64,000 nt of DNA from M3007 sp046160625. Its GTDB lineage: Bacteria; Bacteroidota; Bacteroidia; Chitinophagales; Saprospiraceae. The DNA is taken from positions 62,001 to 126,000 of the forward strand of contig JBJXGZ010000106.1 of NCBI GenBank assembly GCA_046160625.1, given 5' to 3'. Of this stretch, positions 57,433 to 64,000 are shown one piece after another (within the stretch, counting starts at the first letter, position 1; each line of letters begins with the position of its first letter). The notes beneath the pieces were generated by a model. That model had not been told where the DNA came from. It was given only the letters and a program-made list of their open reading frames with translations, and made no database searches. A program made the translations under genes and the position numbers.

Positions 57433-58251
57433 CCCAACCCTGCAAAAGTCCCAAAATGAATTCAAAATCTCTGCAGATTCTTTGGGACACTCGTACATCG
57501 CCATGTGTGCCGCATCGGACAGGAGATGCAAATCGGTCACTGCAGGCAACAGGGCGGCCTTCAAGCCTTGTTCGGGCGGCACCAATGTGTCATGAGCACC
57601 GAGCAAAAAAAGCACTGGATATTTTGTTTCCCTCAGGGTATGCTGGTGATCGCGGCGGTTCAGCATGGCCTGGAGTGCTGCAGCGATGCCCTCCGGGCTT
57701 TGCTTTTTCCCGTTGGAAATCAATTCGTTGAGTGTAATGGGGTTTTTCTCAATAAAATTGCTTGTAAAAAGATTGGGAAAAAGTTGCGACACGTAAAGGT
57801 CGCGTTTACCCGCTTGCAAGGTCTCTATGCCGCGTCGACGGGCCGTTTTACGATCCTCCGAATCTTCGAAGGGATGCGAATGAAATAATCCCAACCCGGC
57901 AAGTCGTTCTGGCCACCGAGACGCAAATTCAAGGGCGACATAACCACCCATGCTGTGGCCAACCAAAACGCAGCGATCAATATGCTCCGCATCCAGGACT
58001 GTTTTAACGGCCTCTGCATACTCGCTCATATCCGATTGGGTTGGAAGTTCGGATGACCCAAAACCAGGCAAGTCAACCAACAAAAGCGATTGTGGGTTCA
58101 GGAGCGATTTTACAGGAGTCCACACCGAGTGGTCTTCGCAAAAACCGTGGAGCAGTACCAGCGGGGGCAGAGCTCTGAGGTTTTCAGAAACATCTGAGCT
58201 CCTAAGAGTATTAGCAATTCGGTTGCCATTAATGTTGTTGCAAAATTTCAT
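57430..58251 (-). CDS. Alpha/beta hydrolase
   Basis: A 273-residue cytoplasmic hydrolase. PPLVLLHGFCEDHSVW is the oxyanion region, CVLVGHSMGGYVAL the nucleophile elbow, GAHDTLVPPEQ the acid, and SDAAHMAMYECP the histidine; the triad is complete. Substrates in this fold range from esters to lactones; none can be chosen. I start at ATG 58251 (MKFCNNINGNRIAN). Its TGA lies in the 57366-57432 repeat. Confidence 0.9.
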   Translation of the reverse strand: MKFCNNINGNRIANTLRSSDVSENLRALPPLVLLHGFCEDHSVWTPVKSLLNPQSLLLVDLPGFGSSELPTQSDMSEYAEAVKTVLDAEHIDRCVLVGHSMGGYVALEFASRWPERLAGLGLFHSHPFEDSEDRKTARRRGIETLQAGKRDLYVSQLFPNLFTSNFIEKNPITLNELISNGKKQSPEGIAAALQAMLNRRDHQHTLRETKYPVLFLLGAHDTLVPPEQGLKAALLPAVTDLHLLSDAAHMAMYECPKESAEILNSFWDFCRVG

Positions 58252-58323
58252 GGGGGAAATGTACGGCGAGCCGGGATGAAGAATTACCAATCCTTTTCCG
58301 ACTTTTGCTGCTTGTTACTTTAA

Positions 58324-58535
58324 ATATGAGTCATCCCTGAATTTTTTAAAGATCCTAGGATTATAGATTTTCGAGTGGTTTTTTTAATTTAAGATTGCAG
58401 ATTACATGATTTAAGATTTTAGATGTTTGGCGCCAGAGCGAAATACCCGGCGTTGGCTCACATCTAAAATCTTAAATCATGTAATCTGCAATCTAAAATC
58501 AAAACAATTCGCGATTTCCAATAATTCGGGATGAT
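58324..58535. repeat. Nested composite palindrome with outer GAGTCATCC arms
   Basis: Outer arms ATGAGTCATCCCTGAATTTT and TAATTCGGGATGATTCATG match those at 37483-37704. Inner arms AGATTGCAGATTACATGATT, TTAAGATTTTAGATG and their reverse complement pair over about 40 bp. Confidence 0.85.
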
Positions 58536-58555
58536 TCATGTTCCACACAAATCAC

Positions 58556-59140
58556 ATGAACATATTAACCGCTTTAGTCCGCGAAATTTCCCGTGCCCTC
58601 AGTCCAGATTTACCAAAGGATTTGGGCAATATGGATGCGCACCTCGATTTTATCCTTCCCAAAGTTATTCCCTACGGTGAAGATCTCCGCGAGACACATT
58701 TTTGGCATGACAAACGCTGGAAGGAAGTGAGTGAAGACGAAGGTTTTCACGAAGCGATTCTGCATATTTTTAGCCCCGGGGGAGAATACATGCTCTCAAA
58801 TGATGGGAATCTGATGAAAGGTACCTGGCGACAATTGGGACAAGACAATGCGCTTATTCTGGAAATGGGCGGCCATAATGAACTTTTTGACCTGCGTTTT
58901 TTAACTGATGACTTCATGATACTCACCAAACATGGAGATCAGGCACGTAAGGGGCTACGCAGATTTTATGTATTGGTTCACGAGCCTCGCACAAGAAGCC
59001 GTTCAGGAGTAGAACTCGATTGGCGCAATATCATGGAAAAACTTTTCAACGTTTGGCGCGAAAACAGCCTCAGCATCGCTGCCTGGCTTTTCTTCCTGGT
59101 CGTTTTGGGGACTATAGTATACTATTCTTTTAAAGGGTAA
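58556..59140 (+). CDS. Unknown C-terminally anchored protein, 194 aa
   Basis: The ATG at 58556 (MNILTALVREISRALSP) is preferred over one at 58538 inside the palindrome. Residues about 80-140 have a beta pattern (EYMLSNDGNLMKGTWRQLGQDNALILEMGG; LFDLRFLTDDFMILTK) like a small lipocalin- or DUF4923-type 'tail' domain, but no family is certain. The last 25 residues form one helix (SIAAWLFFLVVLGTIVYYSF), a tail anchor. The next gene starts 17 bp later, so a link to the symporter is possible. Confidence 0.7.
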   Translation: MNILTALVREISRALSPDLPKDLGNMDAHLDFILPKVIPYGEDLRETHFWHDKRWKEVSEDEGFHEAILHIFSPGGEYMLSNDGNLMKGTWRQLGQDNALILEMGGHNELFDLRFLTDDFMILTKHGDQARKGLRRFYVLVHEPRTRSRSGVELDWRNIMEKLFNVWRENSLSIAAWLFFLVVLGTIVYYSFKG

Positions 59141-59157
59141 ATCAAGAACCGTTTCAA

Positions 59158-60849
59158 ATGCACTTACTAGATTGGGCCGTTCTGGTCGGCACGCTTGTTT
59201 CCATTGTGGTATATGGGATTTGGAAAACCCGCAAATCAATTGATTCCAGCGAAGACTTCCTTGCCGGTCACCGAAATTTGCCCTGGTGGACTATCGGTCT
59301 GAGCATCATGGCCACGCAGGCAAGTGCCATCACGTTTCTGAGTACCCCCGGCCAGGCTTTCTCCGATGGGATGCAGTTTGTGCAATTCTATTTTGGGATG
59401 CCTATCGCCATGCTTTTTTTGGCATTTTTTGTGTTGCCGATTTATTACAAATTGCGCGTCACCACAGCATATGAGTATCTCGAACAACGGTTCGACCTTC
59501 GAATGCGCTCGCTTTCCGCAGTGTTGTTCCTGATTCAACGCGGCATGGCGGCTGCTATTAGCATCCTCGCTCCAAGTATCATTTTGTGCGCTGTGTTCGG
59601 TTGGGACCTTTTGTTGACCAATTTTTTCATGACCGTTTTTGTGGTCATTTACACCACTTCTGGCGGAAGCGAGGCGGTAAGCCGCACCCAGGAACTTCAA
59701 ATGACCGTGATGTTGGGCGGGTTGGTATTGGCTTTCTTCCTGATTCTGAATGAACTGCCTCAGGGCATGGGGGTTGCTGAAGCATGGCAAATAGCAGGTG
59801 TAACAGGTAAAACCCAAGTGTTGGACTGGACCTTTGACTGGAATGACCGTTACAACGTTTGGTCAGGTGTACTGGGCGCCACGTTTCTTTTTCTTTCTTA
59901 TTTCGGCACCGACCAGAGTCAGGTAGGCCGCTACCTTTCTGGAAAAACCCTGCGTGAAAGCCGCATTGGATTGATTTTCAACGGGATAATAAAAATTCCG
60001 ATGCAAATGCTCGTATTGGCAGTAGGCGTGATGGTTTTTGTGTTTTATCAATTTGAACAACCACCGCTGCATTTCAACCAAGCCAACCTTACTCAACTTG
60101 CAGGCACACCACAGGCAGCGGAGTTTCAGAGATTAGAAAGTGCTGATGCCCAAATTTTTAAGGATAAAAAACTGGTGCTCGCCGAATTCCAACAAGCAAA
60201 ACAAGCCCAGAATACTGAACGTGCCCAAACAGCCATTGCCCAACTCCAAACGCTTGAAAAACAGCACACAGACCTCCGGACTCAATCCAGAACCCTGCTG
60301 CAGAATATAGGGGTGAAAGGAGAAGGGAACGATAAGGATTACGTATTCATTAATTTCGTACTCGGTCATATCCCCAAAGGCCTTGTAGGCCTTATGCTTG
60401 CCATGATTTTTTGCGCTTCCTGGAGTACCACCGCTTCGGAACTCAGCGCACTTTCCGCTACCTCGATTTCTGATATCTACCGCCGCTCGCTCGTGCGGGG
60501 CAAGTCCGACAAGCATTACCTGCGTGCTTCGAAAATCGCTACAATCATTTGGGGTGGATTCATCGTGGTCTTCGCCATGGTAGCATCGCTTTCAGAAAAC
60601 CTGATTCAGGCGGTCAATATGATCGGCTCGATGTTCTACGGCACAATTTTGGGGATATTTTTCACGGCTTTTTTCCTTAAAAGTGTGAAAGGCCGCGCTA
60701 TTTTTTACGCTGCACTTGTGGGCGAAGCCATCGTTTTGCTTTGTTTTTGGCTTAACAAAGACGCTTACTTATGGTACAACCCGCTTGGCTGTGGATTGGT
60801 GATGGGAATGGGCTGGATCTTCGAAAAGTTGAACCGGGAGAAGAAATAA
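59158..60849 (+). CDS. Sodium:solute symporter (SSS family)
   Basis: A 563-residue transporter with about 13 helices. SSS motifs: SSEDFLAGHRNLPWWTIGLSIMATQASAITFLSTPG at the start (Na1-site region), TAYEYLEQRFD, SEAVSRTQELQMTVMLGG and FFSYFGTDQSQVGRYLS-type strands, and CASWSTTASELSALSATSISDIYRRS (SS in Na2-type site). A polar insertion with a coiled coil lies at about 310-380 between helices. Substrate could be a sugar, inositol, amino acid or organic acid. Confidence 0.93.
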   Translation: MHLLDWAVLVGTLVSIVVYGIWKTRKSIDSSEDFLAGHRNLPWWTIGLSIMATQASAITFLSTPGQAFSDGMQFVQFYFGMPIAMLFLAFFVLPIYYKLRVTTAYEYLEQRFDLRMRSLSAVLFLIQRGMAAAISILAPSIILCAVFGWDLLLTNFFMTVFVVIYTTSGGSEAVSRTQELQMTVMLGGLVLAFFLILNELPQGMGVAEAWQIAGVTGKTQVLDWTFDWNDRYNVWSGVLGATFLFLSYFGTDQSQVGRYLSGKTLRESRIGLIFNGIIKIPMQMLVLAVGVMVFVFYQFEQPPLHFNQANLTQLAGTPQAAEFQRLESADAQIFKDKKLVLAEFQQAKQAQNTERAQTAIAQLQTLEKQHTDLRTQSRTLLQNIGVKGEGNDKDYVFINFVLGHIPKGLVGLMLAMIFCASWSTTASELSALSATSISDIYRRSLVRGKSDKHYLRASKIATIIWGGFIVVFAMVASLSENLIQAVNMIGSMFYGTILGIFFTAFFLKSVKGRAIFYAALVGEAIVLLCFWLNKDAYLWYNPLGCGLVMGMGWIFEKLNREKK

Positions 60850-60987
60850 TTTTATTTTTTTGGGGATTGTCTGTTAACGACATTATAAAATGTAGCATAA
60901 AGGGTAAGATTCCAAAGTTGGCTTCGTTTTTGCATTAAACCACTCAGGTTCTGAACGAAGTCATTTCACCAAAAAAAATCTAATCCT

Positions 60988-61059
60988 ATGGTAATTCTCA
61001 CATGTCTCCTCCTCCTGCTCCTCGTTTTTGGCGGCCGTTCTTTGAAAGAAGCCAGATAA
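60988..61059 (+). CDS. Hydrophobic micro-peptide, 23 aa
   Basis: ATG to TAA encodes MVILTCLLLLLLVFGGR then SLKEAR: one hydrophobic helix and a short basic tail. The setting repeats that of the 34-residue peptide at 38023: an A-rich leader (AAAAAAAATCTAATCC), a short frame, and a strong terminator about 65 bp after the stop. The remainder of 60850-61227 shows no other gene. A toxin-type or regulatory membrane peptide is possible. Without homology evidence it is tentative. Confidence 0.45.
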   Translation: MVILTCLLLLLLVFGGRSLKEAR

Positions 61060-61120
61060 AATGAGTGACGTGGCGACCTGATTGAAGCATATCTCCTTTC
61101 TCGCTGCCCCGAACAATTAA

Positions 61121-61162
61121 AAAAAATCCTCCCGTCGCAAAAATGCGGCAGGAGGTTTTTTC
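61121..61162 (+). terminator. Terminator after the 23-aa peptide
   Basis: CCTCCCGTCGC pairs with GCGGCAGGAGG (one bulge) around AAAAAT, flanked by A and T runs. Confidence 0.88.
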
Positions 61163-61227
61163 TTTTACAGACTGCCTACATTTGCCCCGTAAACTGCTAC
61201 TGCTACTGCCACTGCTACTGCCCGCTA

Positions 61228-61875
61228 ATGACTCCCTCCCTCGCCCGTGCCCTCTCTTACCTTGGCCACCCCTTGCTGGTGCTGACGTATGTGCTTCTTT
61301 TGATGTTGATGCTCAATCCCTTTGCATTTGGCGCGCACCATATTGGCGACCAACGGACGATGGTTCTGTTTTTCTATGTTGTATCTACCACCTTCCTTAT
61401 CCCGGGTCTCGGCGTATCGCTGCTCAAACCATTAGGGCTTATTCGAAGCCTTGAAATGAACGACAAACAAGAGCGGATTGGCCCTTACATAATTGCCGGG
61501 ATTTTTTACCTCTGGATGTTCAAGAATTTTTCAAATGGAGTGGTGCCTGCCTTGTATGCCAAGTTTGTACTAGGGGCTACCATCGGGCTTTTCTTTGCTT
61601 TTTTTGTCAATATTTTTACCAAAATAAGTGCCCATGCAACTGGCATGGGCGGCTTTGTCGCAATGGTTATGTTGCTTGCCTTTGAATGGGCGGGAGCTAC
61701 CTTTGTTATAGGGCCTATACTGCTGAGCCTCAATGCCATACTGGCCATCATTATTGTCCTCGCCGGGCTGATAGGGGTGGCCCGATTGTCGTTGGGAGCG
61801 CACACGCAAGCCGAGCTTTGGCAAGGCTACGTAGCAGGTTTTGTGGCGGTAATGCTTGCGAATGTAATTTTGTAG
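61228..61875 (+). CDS. Degenerate PAP2-like membrane protein, 215 aa
   Basis: Six helices. KISAHATGMGG (about 132-142) stands where PSGH would be and ARLSLGAHTQAELWQGYVAG (about 187-206) where SRxxxxxHxxxD would be; the lysine/arginine motif 1 is DKQERIGPYI. The pattern fits the PAP2/phosphatidate phosphatase superfamily but with altered catalytic positions. It may be a divergent lipid phosphatase or a non-catalytic relative. A CTACTG microsatellite (61196-61221) leads up to the start. Confidence 0.75.
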   Translation: MTPSLARALSYLGHPLLVLTYVLLLMLMLNPFAFGAHHIGDQRTMVLFFYVVSTTFLIPGLGVSLLKPLGLIRSLEMNDKQERIGPYIIAGIFYLWMFKNFSNGVVPALYAKFVLGATIGLFFAFFVNIFTKISAHATGMGGFVAMVMLLAFEWAGATFVIGPILLSLNAILAIIIVLAGLIGVARLSLGAHTQAELWQGYVAGFVAVMLANVIL

Positions 61876-61881
61876 GCTAAG

Positions 61882-61916
61882 GAAACTTCCTGAAAGTTTC
61901 AAACTTTCGGGAAGTT
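61882..61916. repeat. Hairpin AACTTCCTGAAAGTTT before purH
   Basis: AAACTTCCTGAAAGTTT pairs with AAACTTTCGGGAAGTT. No T run; it lies between the PAP2-like gene and the purH promoter. Confidence 0.6.
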
Positions 61917-61932
61917 AGGGCTACATGCTTCC

Positions 61933-61940
61933 TACCTTTG
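61933..61940 (+). promoter_or_regulatory. -7 element TACCTTTG for purH
   Basis: A full TAnnTTTG match; the leader from about 61947 to the ATG is wholly made of the GTGATGAAGTGA palindrome. Confidence 0.65.
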
Positions 61941-61952
61941 CGCCCGTTTTAA

Positions 61953-62038
61953 TGAAGTGATAAAGCGATGAAGTGATAAAGCCATCTTAGCTACTCACGG
62001 AATCCCGTCACTTCATCACTCTATCACTTTATCACTTA
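61953..62038. repeat. GTGATGAAGTGA word palindrome, copy 2
   Basis: ATGAAGTGATAAAGCGATGAA and AGTGATAAAG are answered by reverse-complement words (CTTCATCACTCTATCACTTT and ATCACTTA). The last base is followed at once by the purH ATG. Same family as 42021-42089. Confidence 0.88.
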
Positions 62039-63556
62039 ATGATCCTCCGTTCTGCGCTTATCTCCGTTTATTCCAAAGACGGCCTCGAACCCATTATTCG
62101 TCGCTTACATGCTTTGGGCGTTCAACTATTCAGCACTGGCGGTACCCAGGACTACATCGAAAAACTGGGCATACCTGTCACAGCAGTCGAAACGATCACA
62201 GGCTACCCGAGCATCCTCGACGGTCGGGTGAAAACCCTTCACCCCGGAATTTTTGGTGGTATTCTCGCTCGCCGCGAACCGGCGCATCTGGCACAACTGG
62301 AGGAGTACAAAATCCCGGAAATGGATTGTGTGATTGTGGACTTGTACCCCTTTGAGGAAACGGTTGCAATCGCAAACGACCCTGCTGAAATCATTGAAAA
62401 AATAGACATAGGAGGGGTGTCTCTCATTCGCGCAGCAGCCAAAAACTGGAAAGACGTAGTGGTGGTAGCCTCGAAGGACGAGTACAGGATGTTCCTAGAT
62501 TTGCTCAATGAACAGGAGGGCAAGTTTTCGGAACTCAACTGTCGCGAATTTGCCCGAAGGGCGTTCAAAGTCACTTCAAACTACGATATGGCCATTTACA
62601 ACTGGTTCAACGAAGGGACAGCGGACATCTCCTTCAAACACAGCATGCACCATTCTGACGTGTTGCGGTATGGCGAAAACCCACATCAATCAGGCGTGTT
62701 TTTTGGAGATTTTGAGCAGGTTTTTGACAAATTACAGGGCAAAGCGATTTCCTACAATAACCTGGTGGACATAGATGCGGCGGTGCAGTTGATGCGCGAA
62801 TTCCAGGTCGGGAAGCCCACGTTTGCTATTCTGAAACATACCAACGCTTGCGGCATTGCCAGCCGGGATACCCTGCCAGATGCATGGCAGGCAGCACTTG
62901 GTTGTGACACAACTTCGGCGTTCGGGGGCATATTTATCACAAATACAAAAGTGGATAAAGCGACGGCCCGGGAAATCAACCAGCTTTTTTACGAGGTACT
63001 TATTGCGCCTGATTTTGACCCGGAAGCACTGGAGATTCTACAAAAGAAAGACCAGCGTATTCTCCTGAAAATCAATAGTTTTGAACTGAAAACACGCGCG
63101 TTCCGCAGTCTCCTGAATGGAGTAGTAGAACAAGATGCCGATCTCCGCACCGAGACGGAAGCCGACCTGAAAACTGTGACCCAACGTTCTCCCACGCCCA
63201 AGGAAGTGGACGAACTGCTTTTCGCGACCAAATGCGCCAAACACCTGAAATCCAATGCCATTGCACTGGTGAAAGACAGCCAACTCATAGGCATGGGCTG
63301 CGGCCAGCCAAGCCGGGTGGATGCGTTGCGCCAGGCAATTGCCAAGGCAAAATCCTTCGGTTTTGACCTGAAAGGCGCGGTAATGGCCAGCGATGCTTTT
63401 TTTCCCTTTCCGGATTGTGTGGAAATTGCGCACGAAGCGGGTATTACAGCGGTTATACAACCGGGCGGCTCTATGAAAGACCAGGATTCAATCAATGCCT
63501 GCGATAAGCGGGATATGGCAATGGTGATGACAGGCTTACGGCATTTTAGACATTGA
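62039..63556 (+). CDS. purH: Bifunctional AICAR transformylase/IMP cyclohydrolase
   Basis: A 505-residue enzyme for the last two steps of purine synthesis. The N-terminal MGS-like IMP cyclohydrolase (1-190) has SALISVYSKDGL, STGGTQDYIE and DGRVKTLHPGI. The C-terminal transformylase has RYGENPHQSGVF, KHTNACGIA (catalytic Lys-His) and GCGQPSRVDA. Full length. The ATG abuts a palindromic leader, so translation start may depend on its folding. Confidence 0.97.
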   Translation: MILRSALISVYSKDGLEPIIRRLHALGVQLFSTGGTQDYIEKLGIPVTAVETITGYPSILDGRVKTLHPGIFGGILARREPAHLAQLEEYKIPEMDCVIVDLYPFEETVAIANDPAEIIEKIDIGGVSLIRAAAKNWKDVVVVASKDEYRMFLDLLNEQEGKFSELNCREFARRAFKVTSNYDMAIYNWFNEGTADISFKHSMHHSDVLRYGENPHQSGVFFGDFEQVFDKLQGKAISYNNLVDIDAAVQLMREFQVGKPTFAILKHTNACGIASRDTLPDAWQAALGCDTTSAFGGIFITNTKVDKATAREINQLFYEVLIAPDFDPEALEILQKKDQRILLKINSFELKTRAFRSLLNGVVEQDADLRTETEADLKTVTQRSPTPKEVDELLFATKCAKHLKSNAIALVKDSQLIGMGCGQPSRVDALRQAIAKAKSFGFDLKGAVMASDAFFPFPDCVEIAHEAGITAVIQPGGSMKDQDSINACDKRDMAMVMTGLRHFRH

Positions 63557-63617
63557 AAATGTAAACCGCAATACCGCAAAATAGAAAACCGGAAAATGTA
63601 AAATCAAACCTGCTTTC

Positions 63618-64000
63618 ATGGCAAAAACGGTCAAACGGATTTCCCCAAAACTTAAAGCCAAAGCGGTTGAAATTCAGCGCATTCTGGAGGAATTGTATCC
63701 TGAAGTCCCAATTCCGCTTCAGCATTCGAATGCCTATACCCTGCTTGTGGCTGTACTGCTTTCGGCCCAATGTACTGACGAGCGGGTAAATCAAATCACG
63801 CCTAAACTTTTTGCCCGTGCCAATAATCCGGCAGATATGGCATTGGTCCCGATCGAAGAAATCCAGGAGATCATAAAACCTTGTGGGCTTTCTCCTGCTA
63901 AATCGAAGGGAATCAGCGGTTTATCCAAAATTATCATGGAAAAGCATGGTGGCAATGTACCCGAAAGTTTTGAGGCATTGGAAGCATTGCCGGGAGTAGG
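63618..64000 (+). CDS. nth: Endonuclease III (partial, N-terminal part)
   Basis: The first 127 codons of a DNA glycosylase/AP lyase for oxidised pyrimidines: PYP-like start EELYPEVPIPLQHSNAYTLLVAVLLSAQCTDERVN, then CGLSPAKSKGI, and the start of the helix-hairpin-helix LEALPGVG at the window end. The catalytic Lys/Asp and the 4Fe-4S cysteines lie beyond the window. Probably co-transcribed with purH, 61 bp upstream. Confidence 0.93.
   Translation, partial: MAKTVKRISPKLKAKAVEIQRILEELYPEVPIPLQHSNAYTLLVAVLLSAQCTDERVNQITPKLFARANNPADMALVPIEEIQEIIKPCGLSPAKSKGISGLSKIIMEKHGGNVPESFEALEALPGV

Noticed and set aside
1..64000. tRNA and rRNA genes
   Set aside because: I scanned the gaps for cloverleaf-like or rRNA sequence and saw none.

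Overview
The window looks like a chromosome segment of a Bacteroidota bacterium, most likely a Saprospirales-like lineage (inference). Supporting signs are a multihaem protein ending in a type IX secretion sorting domain, many promoters of the Bacteroidota form TAnnTTTG with a TTG about 21 nt upstream, A-rich starts without Shine-Dalgarno sequences, and Bacteroidota versions of FabI, PpiD, RsfS/FtsH and PurH. I see no rRNA, tRNA, CRISPR array or phage structural genes.

Layout. 1-5 kb: XRE regulator, an alanine/lysine-rich repeat protein, asd and a secreted aspartyl protease. 5-9.3 kb: a RAYT transposase with its palindromes, then a flavoprotein, a membrane polyferredoxin and a small membrane/winged-helix protein. 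9.4-19 kb: rplY, GNAT, glycosyltransferase, DUF547, an ABC permease, the cytochrome, two related unknown proteins, a CBM48-like protein and fabI. 19-32 kb: porin, secreted EEP enzyme, MarC, an acyltransferase fusion, a pentameric ligand-gated channel homologue, S9 peptidase, aquaporin and a SNF2 helicase. 32-38 kb: a glutamine amidotransferase, an unknown protein, a lipoprotein, a caspase-like protein with a partner, then a gene-poor stretch holding a candidate duplicated C-rich small RNA and a 34-residue membrane peptide. 38-50 kb: ppiD, TerC, an M23 peptidase, a ROK kinase, efp, a second RAYT, birA, rsfS and ftsH. 50-54.7 kb: the highlight, described next. 54.8-64 kb: hflX, a RelE-type toxin-antitoxin pair, prsW, a hydrolase, an SSS symporter, a second micro-peptide, purH and the start of nth.

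The most striking system is a diversity-generating retroelement (DGR). A TIR / coiled-coil / one-membrane-helix / formylglycine-enzyme-fold protein (50330-52024) ends in a variable repeat. A template repeat lies 314 bp downstream (52215-52333). In the aligned repeats every internal difference but one is at a template adenine. An Avd gene (minus strand) and a DGR-type reverse transcriptase (plus strand) follow, with start codons overlapping in one CATG. The predicted target is a membrane receptor with a hypermutable outer lectin-like face and a cytoplasmic TIR domain. Five copies of one palindrome separate the parts of the cassette, and the neighbouring RAYT transposase lies between two of them.

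A second theme is repeat biology. Three different RAYT genes each have their own palindromes. Many gene starts are preceded by short word-like tandem or palindromic repeats, a different word at almost every locus. Some of these repeats have entered coding sequence (cytochrome, BirA, the DGR reverse transcriptase) or supply start and stop codons.
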